Below are positions 44,208 to 54,580 of a DNA stretch of 64,000 nt, one piece after another (the stretch's first letter is position 1; each line of letters begins with the position of its first letter). The DNA is from Solibacillus cecembensis. Its GTDB lineage: Bacteria; Bacillota; Bacilli; Bacillales_A; Planococcaceae. The position numbers were made by a program, and so were the translations under genes. A model generated the notes under the pieces. That model worked only from the letters and a program-made list of their open reading frames with translations, was not told the DNA's origin and searched no databases. The stretch lies in NCBI RefSeq assembly GCF_001439635.1, contig NZ_LMBZ01000015.1, positions 73,115 to 137,114 of the forward strand, given 5' to 3'.

Positions 44208-44585
44208 TCTAACCAACTCCCCTTTAGTAGACTATTTTGTTATATCAATATCTCTATTTGTTTAATCGAACCGAAAACACATTTTTCTTTAAAAGTTTTA
44301 TTTACTTCTTTTTTCAAACCATTTAGGGTCCCTATTTCCCCACCTCTCCACCTATATAATTCTGATTATTCTGACATAGAAATCATTATAACGAAAATAT
44401 TTTGTGTTTTCAATGATCGTTTTTCAAAATAATGGAATACGTTATCGGATTGAACTATCGCCATACCCTTAAATTATTTCTCTTTTAAGAGAACATGGAA
44501 ATCAAATCTAATATGGACTGTTCTCGCACACCATATACTGCAATCAACTCACTACACAGATTTTCAAAACAAACCCGAATTCTAT

Positions 44586-44632
44586 TATATAAAAACATTC
44601 AAAACCGCTAATTCAATTTCGAATTAGCGGTC
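44586..44632 (-). terminator. Terminator of the disrupted chemotaxis receptor
   Basis: ACCGCTAATTC pairs with GAATTAGCGGT around AATTTC, followed on the minus strand by TTTTGAATGTTTTT. Nothing else is visible in 44208-44585. Confidence 0.8.
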
Positions 44633-44658
44633 TTAAACATGCTTTAATTTATTTTTTG

Positions 44659-46631
44659 TTACACTTTAAAATCACCTAATATTTTTTGTAACTCTTCTGT
44701 CAATACAGATAAATGTTTGACCGATTGTTGCACTTCTAAAATAGAAGATAATTGTTCCTCAGAAGAAGAAGCAACGGTGTTATAGTTTTGTGCCACTTCA
44801 TGTGAGATCGACACATTACTATTGATCATTTCTTCGACTTCTTTAATGTGATTGGCAAGAGATTCAATCGAACTAAAGTTTTCTTCGATTTGATGCGCAA
44901 CCGTTTTTGTAGAATTTACGATATTTTCAAACGTATCATTCACTTCAAGTATACGTTCCATCCCAATACGGACATTTTAAATACCAATGTCCATTGTGTG
45001 ATTCGTTTTCTCCGTGTCTTGTTGAATTTCCTGAATGATATCTGAGATTTGTCGAGCCGATTCTCCTGATTGCTCAGCAAGTTTTTTCACTTCATCTGCC
45101 ACAACTTTGAATCCTTGGCCATGTTCGCCTGCACGTGCAGCTTCAATGGAGGCATTCAATGAAAGTAAGTTTGTTTGGGTAGCAATATGTGTGATCATTT
45201 CGGAAATTTGACCGATTTCTTTTGACCGAGCTTCTAAATTTTTAATCATTGTCGAGGACTCATGTACAGATTGTTGAATGAAGTCCATTTGCTTGTTTAA
45301 ACTATGAATTTTTTCGCTACCGTCCACTGCGTTTTGTGAAGCGGCAGAAGCACCACTAGAAGCGATCGATGAAATATCAGAAATGGATAAAACGTTATTA
45401 CTGATGTCTTCCATGTACGATAAACTCTTCTGATAACTTTCCATTTGACTTTCGGATAAGGTAGCTGCTTCTTGAATGGTTTCTGTAATTTCTTTCGAGA
45501 CAATGGACATGTCATCAAATTGCTCTCGTAGTAAAGTACTAGAATGACTCACTTCGTCTCCTTTATGCAGCACACCTGAAATGATCCCTTGTAGATTTTC
45601 TAACATTAAATTAAATCGAGTAGACATTTCTCCAAATTCATCACGAGTTGTAACTGGGATTCTTGTCGTTAAATCACCTTCATTAGAAGCTAACACATCT
45701 AGTTTTTCATTGATGGCATCAAATGGCTTAAGCATCTTTTTAATGAGGAAGAATAAAAGAATCGATGCAAACACAACAGTACCCACGCCAACTAAAACAA
45801 AGAACATCAACAATGTATTTGCTTTTGCAAACGCTTCTGATTTTGGCACCATGATAAAAATGCCCCAATCCACTTTATTCGCTTTTGAATAGTAGATGAA
45901 ATGGTCTTCGTTATTCACAATACCTGCCATCGTACCTTCTTCTTCATTCATCACTTTATTTAACACATCAACAAGCACATCTTCACCTAAATCAGCGATA
46001 TTTTTTGTTAAAATGAGATCATTGTCTTGATGAGCAACAATCGCACCATCTCTTACGAATACAACGGCTTGACCTGTTTGACCAACTTTTACGCTTGAAA
46101 TAATCTCAACTAAGTCATCCATGTAATTACCACCATTGATTACACCAATGACTTTTCCTTGTGCATCGCGTACAGGTGCAACTGTTAATGCAATCGGTTT
46201 ACCATCTCTCGCTGAAGGATAAGGTCCTATCGTTGTAATTTCTCCGTTTAACCCTCGTTGCGTATGTTCAGCATCTTGGATAGGGACGGTTACCCCCCCT
46301 GGTAAATGAACGAAACCTTCCGCGTCGATAAAGGCAAATGCTGTTTCCGTATTCGGTAAAACCAACTCTAAGCGACTATTAAATTCCAATATTGCTTCGA
46401 TGTTTTGTTCTTTCACAATATCAAGTTCAGCTGCGGACTGTTGAAGGTTTTGTTTTCCTTCTATCCAAAGATCAATATTGTTTGTAATGGCCTCAAGTTG
46501 CCCATTCGCTTGTGTCGTAAAATTATCAACCATTAATTTTTAGTTAATTGATAGCCAAAAAATGATACAATACCTAACGAACCAACTAATAAAAGAGTAA
46601 CCATAAGTACTAACTCCCGAAACAATTTCAA
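44659..46631 (-). pseudogene. Methyl-accepting chemotaxis protein, disrupted by nonsense codon and frameshift
   Basis: Parts of one receptor are visible in order: an N-terminal membrane helix (VTLLLVGSLGIVSFFGYQL, from TTG 46631), a dCache-type sensor, a second helix, HAMP ([20 protein letters not shown]) and a signalling domain with [20 protein letters not shown]. Two lesions exist. Near 46540 the first helix runs into TAA and the remainder is in another frame. At 44974-44976 an in-frame TAA, one base from CAA, splits off the last 100 residues or so. An internal ATG at 46533 could still make a 518-residue product, but without the first membrane helix and the C-terminal helix bundle. Confidence 0.85.
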
Positions 46632-47046
46632 TTAATGTACCTACTTAATTATAATAAAACCCCTTTTTGATTGTAAGGATAAATACCTAAAATGTAAATA
46701 TTTCACTACTATTTGTTAGTAATTAGTTAAACTTTTGTGAATTATTGTAGCAATGCAAATTGGGCATAAAGTGCTTTCAAGTTAAATTTTATTCGTGTAC
46801 CTGGTACACCCACTAACACCATCTAAATTATATTGTAAAAAACACTCACAAAAATTATTATACCTTACCAAGATAAACTACCTCCTTAGTCCCTTGTTGC
46901 AATAAATATTGTCCCATAAAAAAAAGGAAAAGATCATCTAGAGACGATCCATTCCATCTTTGCTTAATTTAATTTTTACAAAAACTAATTATGTATTTTC
47001 CAGCGTACTACTCGATATTTCTAGTACATTGTTGGGAAAATGAATA

Positions 47047-47400
47047 TTAACCTTCCGCCATTTGCCAACCATTTTCCTCATCCCAAATAGCATCCGTATC
47101 ATCCAGATGCACATGCCAATCCCCATTAGAAATATTTCTCCTAATATCCGTCAAACAGGATAACCAATAAAACAGCGCATGCAATGCATCTTCAAAATCA
47201 TCTGAAAGGGGTAGCTTTGTTGAACCAGCAAAGACCACTGTTGGTTCATCCTGATCATAGTCATAAACACAAAACGTCTCTCCAATATCCTTCATTTCAA
47301 AATCCGCATTGTATTTATCGATGATGGCCGTTATCACTTGCTCTTCACTGTTGGTAAGGTTATGATTTCTCGTACAAGTGTAATAAACACAAACTCCCAT
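47047..47400 (-). CDS. Small acidic protein of unknown function
   Basis: The 117-residue protein starts at ATG 47400 (MGVCVYYTCTRN) behind AAAGGAG; a longer frame lacks support. It is acidic and rich in aromatic residues, with YDQDEPTVVFAGSTKLP and a C-terminal GDWHVHLDDTDAIWDEENGW. No signal peptide or membrane segment. I do not recognise the family; size, acidity and the YY-x-CTRNH opening recall immunity-type proteins, but this is only a guess. The flanking 46632-47046 and 47401-47957 hold no other gene. Confidence 0.7.
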   Translation of the reverse strand: MGVCVYYTCTRNHNLTNSEEQVITAIIDKYNADFEMKDIGETFCVYDYDQDEPTVVFAGSTKLPLSDDFEDALHALFYWLSCLTDIRRNISNGDWHVHLDDTDAIWDEENGWQMAEG

Positions 47401-47559
47401 GCTACATTTCTCCTTTATTATCGTTTTAATAACCAGCACTGAAGAACTCACTTTACATTGTTATCCCTATAAATCAATATGTAGTAAATATTCAATGCAT
47501 TAAAATGCCCACCACTTATTCTATTCGAACCTCGATACGTCCAAAGTAGACTTTTAAAC

Positions 47560-47605
47560 ATCCCTGAAATCCTTTGTTTATCAAGGATTCCGGGGTCATT
47601 GTGTA
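47560..47605. terminator. Hairpin in the gap downstream of the DNA-binding regulator
   Basis: CCCTGAAATCCTTTG and CAAGGATTCCGGGG pair imperfectly around TTTAT. The loop TTTGTTTATCAAGG is the same as in the terminator at 6697-6742. No gene is directly attached to it, so it may be the leftover end of a lost gene. Confidence 0.4.
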
Positions 47606-47957
47606 TAATTTATATAAAGGTTTTATTTCATATTTATTGGTACTTAATATTTAATTTTCCTCACATAATCTATAAGTGTGGTGATTAAAATGAATTTAAC
47701 AAAAAAAGTCGATATGATAGGCTATTCTGCTGGGTTTTATTAGCAGTAATTATATCGATAGAGGCTTCATGTCAAGCGACTTGATGTATGACTAAAGATG
47801 CGGGAATTTGAGTATGTTTCATTTCCATTTATGACACAAATTAAATGCTATCACTACATTCAATGAATTGGCTGAAAAATGTGATTTTCATGTATAAATC
47901 TTTTGTGAAATTTAATTTTTTCAGTGCCCTCAATTGATCTCACTGACTTTTTTCTCA

Positions 47958-49262
47958 TTAATAATTCAATTTGTATAATTTCCTCGGTCTTCCTCGGTGT
48001 CCCGATTGTTCTTCACCAATTACTTCCGCGAGTCCCATCTTTTCTAATTCAGATATGATTCTTCGTCCATTTCTCTCCGTACTTTTCAGCCATGTAGCGA
48101 TGTCACTTGACGTGATTTGTGTTTTTTTATAGTGAGTAGCAAATACTTGAATTTTTGAAACGACCGCCGGAGAAATTGAAGCATCTTTAAAATGTCTCTC
48201 CCACTCTTCCCCCCATTTTCTTTGCTGAAAATGAATGGCTACATCATCTTGCCGATATTCTGTTACTTCCCTATTTTCGTTCACAACAACTACTACTTCC
48301 GGATAATCCTGTGCATTTTTAAATGCATGACGAAGATTTTGTTCCGCTTCTAACACGGTCAATCCATAACCAAGCGCTATTCGAACCACGAGTCCACTTT
48401 GCATTTTAATATTATCAATTAATGAATGAATTACTACTCGATTCATCGTTAGATCTAACTCGCCCCTAGTTGTATAAATAAACGACAAATCATCACCCAT
48501 TTGTACAAATGAGCCCTTTATGCTTTCGGAGAAATCGAGTAATACTCTCGCCATATCGAGCTTTTGGTGTTTTTCCCGGTAAGATAAGTACTTACTTTCA
48601 CCTGCGTTTTCAAAATTGATATTTTCAATTCCAAGTACAGCTAATTGCGACAATCTATATTTCCCTGACTTACCCCGCTCTGTCAAAAACTCAAGACTTT
48701 GCTTTATCGAAATGTCGTACGGCCTTACTCGGTAACACGGAATACCCAGTTCCTTTAATCCTGAATAAACCGCTCCTAAACAAGTAATGACAGCGTCTAT
48801 CTTTCCAGAGTCATAAAGTTCCCTATGAAAAGCAATGAGCTTTTCATAGGGAATATATCCTTTATAAGAATAATAATAAAATTGCATATGTTGCAATTTA
48901 TCCTGTAACTGCCCTGTCTCTATTTCAGATTCTTCAATTGTATCAACGGAAAAGCGGTAGATCATTTTTTGTTCAGAAATCAACGCCTCAAGTAAAGTTC
49001 CTAAAAAACTAGCCCCATGTAGTGCAGGATAACTCGCTTGACTAGCTGTAATGATACCTTCACCAAGTGCGTAATGATAAGGTGCCTGCCCTGAAAACAA
49101 CCACTGATCAATCTCGTGATTGTTCTTTTCTAATATTGAACGTGACTCTTCAATCTGTTGATATGGAAACGGAATCATTTCAATATCCTCAAATTCACTT
49201 GACACTTTCATCATGTTTTCTAATGAGTCTGCTGGTCCAATTAACCCTAATCGTATTTTCAA
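47958..49262 (-). CDS. Putative transcriptional regulator with C-terminal winged helix
   Basis: The 434-residue protein has an N-terminal Rossmann-like sensor part (MKIRLGLIGPADSLENMMKV), a middle segment GLVVRIALGYGLTVLEAEQN that looks like a degenerate nucleotidyl-cyclase/GGDEF fold, and a C-terminal winged helix (TSSDIATWLKSTERNGRRII, then GHRGRPRKLYKL). The TTG start lies behind GGGGGCG and 2 bp after the amidohydrolase stop, so it is the last gene of the opp-abgA series. I infer that it controls the operon; the family name is not certain. Confidence 0.75.
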   Translation of the reverse strand: MKIRLGLIGPADSLENMMKVSSEFEDIEMIPFPYQQIEESRSILEKNNHEIDQWLFSGQAPYHYALGEGIITASQASYPALHGASFLGTLLEALISEQKMIYRFSVDTIEESEIETGQLQDKLQHMQFYYYSYKGYIPYEKLIAFHRELYDSGKIDAVITCLGAVYSGLKELGIPCYRVRPYDISIKQSLEFLTERGKSGKYRLSQLAVLGIENINFENAGESKYLSYREKHQKLDMARVLLDFSESIKGSFVQMGDDLSFIYTTRGELDLTMNRVVIHSLIDNIKMQSGLVVRIALGYGLTVLEAEQNLRHAFKNAQDYPEVVVVVNENREVTEYRQDDVAIHFQQRKWGEEWERHFKDASISPAVVSKIQVFATHYKKTQITSSDIATWLKSTERNGRRIISELEKMGLAEVIGEEQSGHRGRPRKLYKLNY

Positions 49263-49264
49263 TG

Positions 49265-50590
49265 CTATTTCGCCCCCATATTTAAAGAAACAATCATCCT
49301 CGCATAAAGTTCAACAGCAATAGGCAATACTTTTTCATCGAAATCAAATGCGGGATGATGGTGCCCATTTGCAAGGGGAGTACCGAAGATAAAGTATGTT
49401 ACTTTCCCGCCATTTTTTTGGACTTCCTTCATTAAATAAGTCACATCTTCAGATCCACCAAGTGCGCTTTCTGATAAAACGTTAGTGATGGTCTTACTGT
49501 CTTTACAAACTTCTTTTGTGTAGTCAATCCATTCTTCATCGCAAGTTATATCCGTTGCATGCCCAACAACATCCATATGAACTTGAACATCATATAACTT
49601 TCCACTTGCATTGATAATTCGCTTAGCCTCTTCAAACATATAGTCATTCAAAACATCCGTCTCACCACGTGTTTCCACTTCTAATCGGCCCAAATCAGCA
49701 ACGATATTCCGTCCCGATCCCGCGTTTATCTTCCCAATATTGATTCTAGTTGCGCCACCTGAGTTTCGCGTAATCCCCTGAAGATGCATCGTTGCCGCCG
49801 CACATGCAAGGAGGGCATTTCGACCTTTTTCCGGGTCAATACCCGCATGAGCAGAACGCCCTTTATACGTAATGTCTATTTTTGTTGATGCCAAAAACTT
49901 TGTCGTCGTCGCTGCTACTGTTCCAATATTAAGAGGATTAATTCCAATATGTCCCGACATAAATTCGGTTACATCGTCTAGCCAACCTCTCTTTGACATA
50001 GCAAACGCGCCACGACCACCTTCCTCAGCAGGTTGAAAAAAGAGCGTGTATTTCCCGGTCAATACATCTGAATGTTCTGCAATAAAGTGCGCAACTCCTA
50101 ACCCGGTTGCTATATGCCCATCATGACCACAGGCATGCATCGTTCCCTGATTTACTGACCGAAAATCGTTTTTCCATGGAAAATGTTCGATATCCATGGA
50201 TTCTTCTATCGGCAATGCATCGATATCAAACCTTAAAGCAATATGCTTTCCTCGTTTTCCAGAATCCCAAGTTGCTACAAGACCTGTATGTCCGCCAGCC
50301 ATTTTCTCAATCCACTCTTCTAGAACACCAGCTTTCAATGCACTTTGCTCTGCCTGGCATAAAATTGCTTCATCAGGTACGCCAATTCGATCGACGGAAG
50401 AATAGGCATCTTCTCCAATGTGGAGTATAAAATTTAACTTCTCCAGTACACGCATTATACGATACGTTGTTACATATTCAGTCCATCCTACTTCTGGGTA
50501 ACTATGAAAACTTCGACGCCATTGTATGAGCTGAGGCGTAATTTCATTAATAAAGGAATCTACATTAATGTTTTTTAGTACCTTATCCAT
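49265..50590 (-). CDS. M20 family amidohydrolase, AbgA-like
   Basis: The 441-residue metallo-amidohydrolase shows the M20D metal motifs HACGHDGHIATG, PAEEGGRGA and a late His in NGHHHPAFD, and the dimerisation-domain block GRSAHAGIDPEKGRNAL. Length and the inserted region before residue 100 fit AbgA (p-aminobenzoyl-glutamate hydrolase subunit A). E. coli AbgA acts with AbgB; no abgB is present here. In this operon it may cleave N-acyl amino acids or aminobenzoyl-glutamate-like amides arising from imported peptides. Confidence 0.9.
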   Translation of the reverse strand: MDKVLKNINVDSFINEITPQLIQWRRSFHSYPEVGWTEYVTTYRIMRVLEKLNFILHIGEDAYSSVDRIGVPDEAILCQAEQSALKAGVLEEWIEKMAGGHTGLVATWDSGKRGKHIALRFDIDALPIEESMDIEHFPWKNDFRSVNQGTMHACGHDGHIATGLGVAHFIAEHSDVLTGKYTLFFQPAEEGGRGAFAMSKRGWLDDVTEFMSGHIGINPLNIGTVAATTTKFLASTKIDITYKGRSAHAGIDPEKGRNALLACAAATMHLQGITRNSGGATRINIGKINAGSGRNIVADLGRLEVETRGETDVLNDYMFEEAKRIINASGKLYDVQVHMDVVGHATDITCDEEWIDYTKEVCKDSKTITNVLSESALGGSEDVTYLMKEVQKNGGKVTYFIFGTPLANGHHHPAFDFDEKVLPIAVELYARMIVSLNMGAK

Positions 50591-50620
50591 TCACTGCCCT
50601 CTTCTCTTCATCCACTGTCA

Positions 50621-50989
50621 TCAAAGGTTAATTAATGCGTACATAGATATAATCATAGACGATATCGCAATCGAAAGAAGCGTTTGGAAAAAGATGATTT
50701 GATATTTCGCATCGATGAGGGGTGAACCTTCATTCTTCCCCATCATCTCATCAACTCGTTGCATCGCTCTCGATTTTGGATAAATCATTTGTCCAATAAG
50801 TTTAAATCCTTTAAAAAATAAATTAAATAACTCACTTTTTATAATATAAATAATAGCTAGAGCCATAAAAGAAATGAGTCCAACAAAAAACGACATATTC
50901 ACCCATTCTATCTTGCTCCAATTATAGCCAAAATTACTGACGAACCACATCAAAATAAAGACTATAGATAAAAATATAACTCGAATCAT
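50621..50989 (-). CDS. Small membrane protein, DUF3899-like
   Basis: The 122-residue protein has three membrane segments (residues 3-19, 32-51, 98-118) and a polar middle with FFKGFKLIGQMIYPKSRAMQ, which resembles DUF3899 proteins of Bacilli. The function is unknown. It lies between the S9 peptidase and the amidohydrolase, with short gaps of about 30 bp, so it is part of that transcript. AAAGGTGGG precedes the ATG. Confidence 0.7.
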   Translation of the reverse strand: MIRVIFLSIVFILMWFVSNFGYNWSKIEWVNMSFFVGLISFMALAIIYIIKSELFNLFFKGFKLIGQMIYPKSRAMQRVDEMMGKNEGSPLIDAKYQIIFFQTLLSIAISSMIISMYALINL

Positions 50990-51016
50990 GCAGGCCCACC
51001 TTTCATTATATAAATC

Positions 51017-52807
51017 TTAGCTATTTACCAATAAGTTTTTCTTGAAAAATTCAACAACCTTTGTATTCAAGGTAATATGATTTTCTAATTTATCTGTTTG
51101 GTGCCCTTCATCTTCAAATATAAAGAGTTCAACATCTTTTTTCATTTCTAGCATTTCTTTTGTTAGTTGTTCTGCTTCACTTACCGGAACTCTCGTATCG
51201 TTCCGACCATGAAATACCAATAGTGGAGCTTGAATTTTATCTAAATGATTCAATGGCGAAATTTCTTCAAAGAAATCATCATCTTTTCCTAGGTACCCGT
51301 ATTCACATTCTCTTAATCTTCTACGCCAAGGTCCAGTGTTTTCCAAGAACGATTTAAAGTGAGAAATTCCAACAATATTAACGCCCGCTGCCCATAAGTC
51401 TGGATAATGCGTAAGTGCTGCCAACACCATAAATCCACCATAACTTCTCCCTATAATTCCAATATTATTGCTTTCAATTCCTTTATTTTGTATCAAATTA
51501 TCTACTAAGCTCGCAAGATCAGCAACAGAATTCATACGATTTCTTCGATCATCTAACTGTAAATATTTACGACCATAACCCATACTCCCTCTTACGTTTG
51601 GCGCTACTACTGCAAATCCTTGGGAAACTAAATACTGAATGACAGGGTTAAAATCTTCTTTAATCTGGCTCTCAGGTCCACCATGTACATAAACAACTGT
51701 CGATTTAGTTTTTTTCTCTTTCGCATAATAAAAATATGGAACTTCTACCCCATCAAATGAATTAAATTTGCATAACTCCGGTCGAGTCCAAAGGTGTTCA
51801 ATTTCTTCTGATACACCGAGGTATGTAACACGAGTTGCTACTTTTTCATTTGTAGTATACATGAAGATATCACCTGGTATAACAGGACTTTTTATAGCAA
51901 ATACAAAACGCCTGTCATCCAACCAAGAAATCGAATTGATGACACCCTTTGGTATATTTTCCAGGTTCGAAATCCTTTTTGTCACAAAATCATATGTTTT
52001 TAAAATTGACGAACCGCCTTCATTCACACTATAGATTAATGTTTCTTGATTCGGAGCAAGTGAAAGTTCTTCTATATCCCACATCGCTTCAGTCAGAATT
52101 CCCTCCAAATTTCCAGGCTCATCGATCGTAAAACTATAAATTGCCATTGTGTCATTTTCAAAATCCGATAAAACGTAAACTGTTTTTCCGTCTTTCGACA
52201 ACACGACAGATTTATACCTTGCAGATATATTTTTAGGTCCTATTTTTTTCTTTTCACCTGTTTCGATATTAAGAAGATACAACGAATTGTCAATATTTGT
52301 TTCTTGTATACTAATTATAACTTGATTATTACTATTCGTCACCCAGCTGATTGGGGCGCAAATGCCGTCATATTCAAATACTACTTTTTCTTCTCTTGTT
52401 ACCATATCCAATGTAAAAATATCAAAGCATCCGCTATTGCGTCGATTACTAGAATACATAATTTTCATTTCATCTGTAGACCAACCGCCAAAATTATGGA
52501 AATGATCAGGAGACACCACAAGGTCTTCGTAATCCCCATTCTCATCCAACAAGTAAAATTGTTGTTTTTCATTTCCTTCATAATCCATTCCAACGATTGA
52601 GTTTTTTCCGGATGGGGAATGAAAAACCGAGATAATCCTGTCTTCAAACTTTCCAAAAGGTGTAATATCTTCATTTTCTCCATTCCAAAGATACACCTGA
52701 GGAATGCCTGTCTTTTTACTCAAAAACGTAAACTTATTTTTCCCTGGAATTACAGCAGAACCGAATCCTGTGAATACATTTAAAAAATGAGATAATTGAC
52801 TGTCCAT
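51017..52807 (-). CDS. S9 family oligopeptidase (acylaminoacyl-peptidase-like)
   Basis: The 596-residue protein joins an N-terminal beta-propeller (about residues 20-340) to a C-terminal alpha/beta hydrolase. The catalytic triad is visible as GRSYGGFM (Ser), GRNDTRVP (Asp) and EDEGHQ (His); VYVHGGPESQ forms the oxyanion region. It is cytoplasmic and cleaves short peptides. ATG 52807 follows AAGAGGTG; the longer frame runs into a terminator-like hairpin and is rejected. It follows oppA directly, so imported peptides are plausible substrates. Confidence 0.92.
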   Translation of the reverse strand: MDSQLSHFLNVFTGFGSAVIPGKNKFTFLSKKTGIPQVYLWNGENEDITPFGKFEDRIISVFHSPSGKNSIVGMDYEGNEKQQFYLLDENGDYEDLVVSPDHFHNFGGWSTDEMKIMYSSNRRNSGCFDIFTLDMVTREEKVVFEYDGICAPISWVTNSNNQVIISIQETNIDNSLYLLNIETGEKKKIGPKNISARYKSVVLSKDGKTVYVLSDFENDTMAIYSFTIDEPGNLEGILTEAMWDIEELSLAPNQETLIYSVNEGGSSILKTYDFVTKRISNLENIPKGVINSISWLDDRRFVFAIKSPVIPGDIFMYTTNEKVATRVTYLGVSEEIEHLWTRPELCKFNSFDGVEVPYFYYAKEKKTKSTVVYVHGGPESQIKEDFNPVIQYLVSQGFAVVAPNVRGSMGYGRKYLQLDDRRNRMNSVADLASLVDNLIQNKGIESNNIGIIGRSYGGFMVLAALTHYPDLWAAGVNIVGISHFKSFLENTGPWRRRLRECEYGYLGKDDDFFEEISPLNHLDKIQAPLLVFHGRNDTRVPVSEAEQLTKEMLEMKKDVELFIFEDEGHQTDKLENHITLNTKVVEFFKKNLLVNS

Positions 52808-52850
52808 TTTTACACCTCTTAATGAATTTTCTAGTTCTATTCGTAAGAAA

Positions 52851-52906
52851 ATCCCTTTACCTTTGGCTTGTACAGGCATCCCTATACAACTCCAAAGTAA
52901 AGGGAT
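52851..52906 (-). terminator. Terminator-like hairpin between oppA and the S9 peptidase gene
   Basis: On the minus strand TCCCTTTACTTTGG pairs with CCAAAGGTAAAGGGA (one bulge) and is followed by TTTTCTT. It probably reduces read-through from the importer genes into the peptidase part of the operon, as is known after oppA-type genes. Confidence 0.7.
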
Positions 52907-52963
52907 TAACAAGACAGAATCTATTTATCAATTGTTAAAAACCTATATTCTTAAATTGGTTTA

Positions 52964-54580
52964 TTACTTGACTTTTTCTGCCCATTTCAAGAACGGTTGA
53001 CGATTCACATAATATGCTACATTCTCAAGTTTTGGAGATGTTAAGTATGTGTTTGAGTTATAATACATTGGGATGAAAGGCATATCTTCCATTAAAACAG
53101 CTTCAGCTTGGTGAAGTAAATCATATCGTTTTTTATCATCTTGTTCAATTTTCGATTGCTCTAGAAGTGAGTCATATTCATCATTAACCCATCCGGTACG
53201 ATTATTCGGACTACCACCTAAGAAGTAATCTAGATTGATTACTGGGTCAACAAATGTTCCGACCCACCCCATTCTAGACATTTGGAAATTCCCTTGATTA
53301 ACTGTTGCCAACTGTGTTTTTGATTCTTGATTGACTAACTTAAGATCTATGTCTAAGTTTTTCTTTATCATCTCTTGAACTGCTTCGGCAATTTTTTTAT
53401 TGCCTTCAGATGTTGTATAAAGAAGTTCTACTTGCGGAAGCGTGTCCCAACCTTCTTCTTTCATACCTTCGGCTAATAGTTTCTTTGCTTCATCTGCGTC
53501 TTCTTCAAAGTGCTTTCCGCCAACTTCACGGAAATCACCATCAGGAGTTGCCACACCTGGTGGAACCATTCCATATGCTGGTATCTCTCCCGCTTTGTTA
53601 ATGTTATCAACAACAAGATCACGATTTACACTAAGTGAAAATGCTTTGCGAACTTTTGCGTTTGTAAACGGCTCTTTCGTTACGTTAAAAATATACATAT
53701 ACGTTCCGTAACGAGGTACAACTAGGTATTCATCGCTATCTCGTTCTGCTTCTAATACATCGGTAGGTAGAGTGGAGATTAAATCCAGCTCTCCAGTCTT
53801 ATACATTTGGTAAAACGTCGTTGCCTCGTTCACCATCTTAAATGTAACTTTATTTAATTTTACTGTTGATTCATCATAATAATCTTTGTTTTTTTCGATA
53901 ACTATTTCGCTATCATGTGCCCATTTTGTCATTTTAAATGGACCATTACTAATGTATGTTTCTGGATCCGTTGACCAATCTTTATTACCTTCTACTAGTT
54001 CTTTTTTAACTGGATAATACGTCCACATTGTAAGAAGTTTGTCGAAGTAGCCAAGAGGAGCGTTCAACGTCACTTTTAATGTTTTTTCATCTACTGCTTC
54101 TACACCAACTTCTTCTACTGTTCCGTTACCCGTATTATATTCTTCTGCACCCTTAATATAATAAAGGTAGAAAGCAAATCTTGAACCTACTTCCGGATTC
54201 AATACGCGTTTCCACGCATACTCAAAATCAGCAGCTGTTACTGGTGTACCGTCTGTCCAATTTGCATCGTCACGAATTGTAAATGTGTGGACTGCGCCTC
54301 CTTCTGAGACATCCACACTTTCTGCCGCTCCAAGTATTGGATTACCGTCTTCATCCGTTGTATATAAACCCTCAAATACATGATCGAGCACCCATGCGGA
54401 TGTTGTATCCGTTGAAAGACCAGGGTCTAAACTAGGCGGTTCAGTCTTAATATTTAGTGTGATTTCTTGATTCACACCTTTACCGTCTTCACCCATTTCC
54501 CCTTCTTTATCACCGCCACAAGCTCCTAGCACTGTTGATACTGACAATAAGAGTATGAATAATAACATCCACTTCTTCAC
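52964..54580 (-). CDS. oppA: Oligopeptide ABC transporter substrate-binding lipoprotein
   Basis: The 538-residue lipoprotein has a signal peptide with lipobox LGAC (Cys20) and a peptide-binding cluster C fold: LNIKTEPPSLDPGLSTDTTS, DDANWTDGTPVTAADFEYAW, and a C-terminal PMYYNSNTYLTSP. It is anchored outside the membrane and delivers peptides to OppBC. The GTG start overlaps the oppF stop (GTGTGA). Position of the binding-protein gene at the end of the importer genes differs from the B. subtilis order, where oppA is first. Confidence 0.93.
   Translation of the reverse strand: MKKWMLLFILLLSVSTVLGACGGDKEGEMGEDGKGVNQEITLNIKTEPPSLDPGLSTDTTSAWVLDHVFEGLYTTDEDGNPILGAAESVDVSEGGAVHTFTIRDDANWTDGTPVTAADFEYAWKRVLNPEVGSRFAFYLYYIKGAEEYNTGNGTVEEVGVEAVDEKTLKVTLNAPLGYFDKLLTMWTYYPVKKELVEGNKDWSTDPETYISNGPFKMTKWAHDSEIVIEKNKDYYDESTVKLNKVTFKMVNEATTFYQMYKTGELDLISTLPTDVLEAERDSDEYLVVPRYGTYMYIFNVTKEPFTNAKVRKAFSLSVNRDLVVDNINKAGEIPAYGMVPPGVATPDGDFREVGGKHFEEDADEAKKLLAEGMKEEGWDTLPQVELLYTTSEGNKKIAEAVQEMIKKNLDIDLKLVNQESKTQLATVNQGNFQMSRMGWVGTFVDPVINLDYFLGGSPNNRTGWVNDEYDSLLEQSKIEQDDKKRYDLLHQAEAVLMEDMPFIPMYYNSNTYLTSPKLENVAYYVNRQPFLKWAEKVK

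Noticed and set aside
47690..47745. Short peptide frame MNLTKKVDMIGYSAGFY
   Set aside because: Only 17 codons and followed by stops in all frames; not enough to support a gene.
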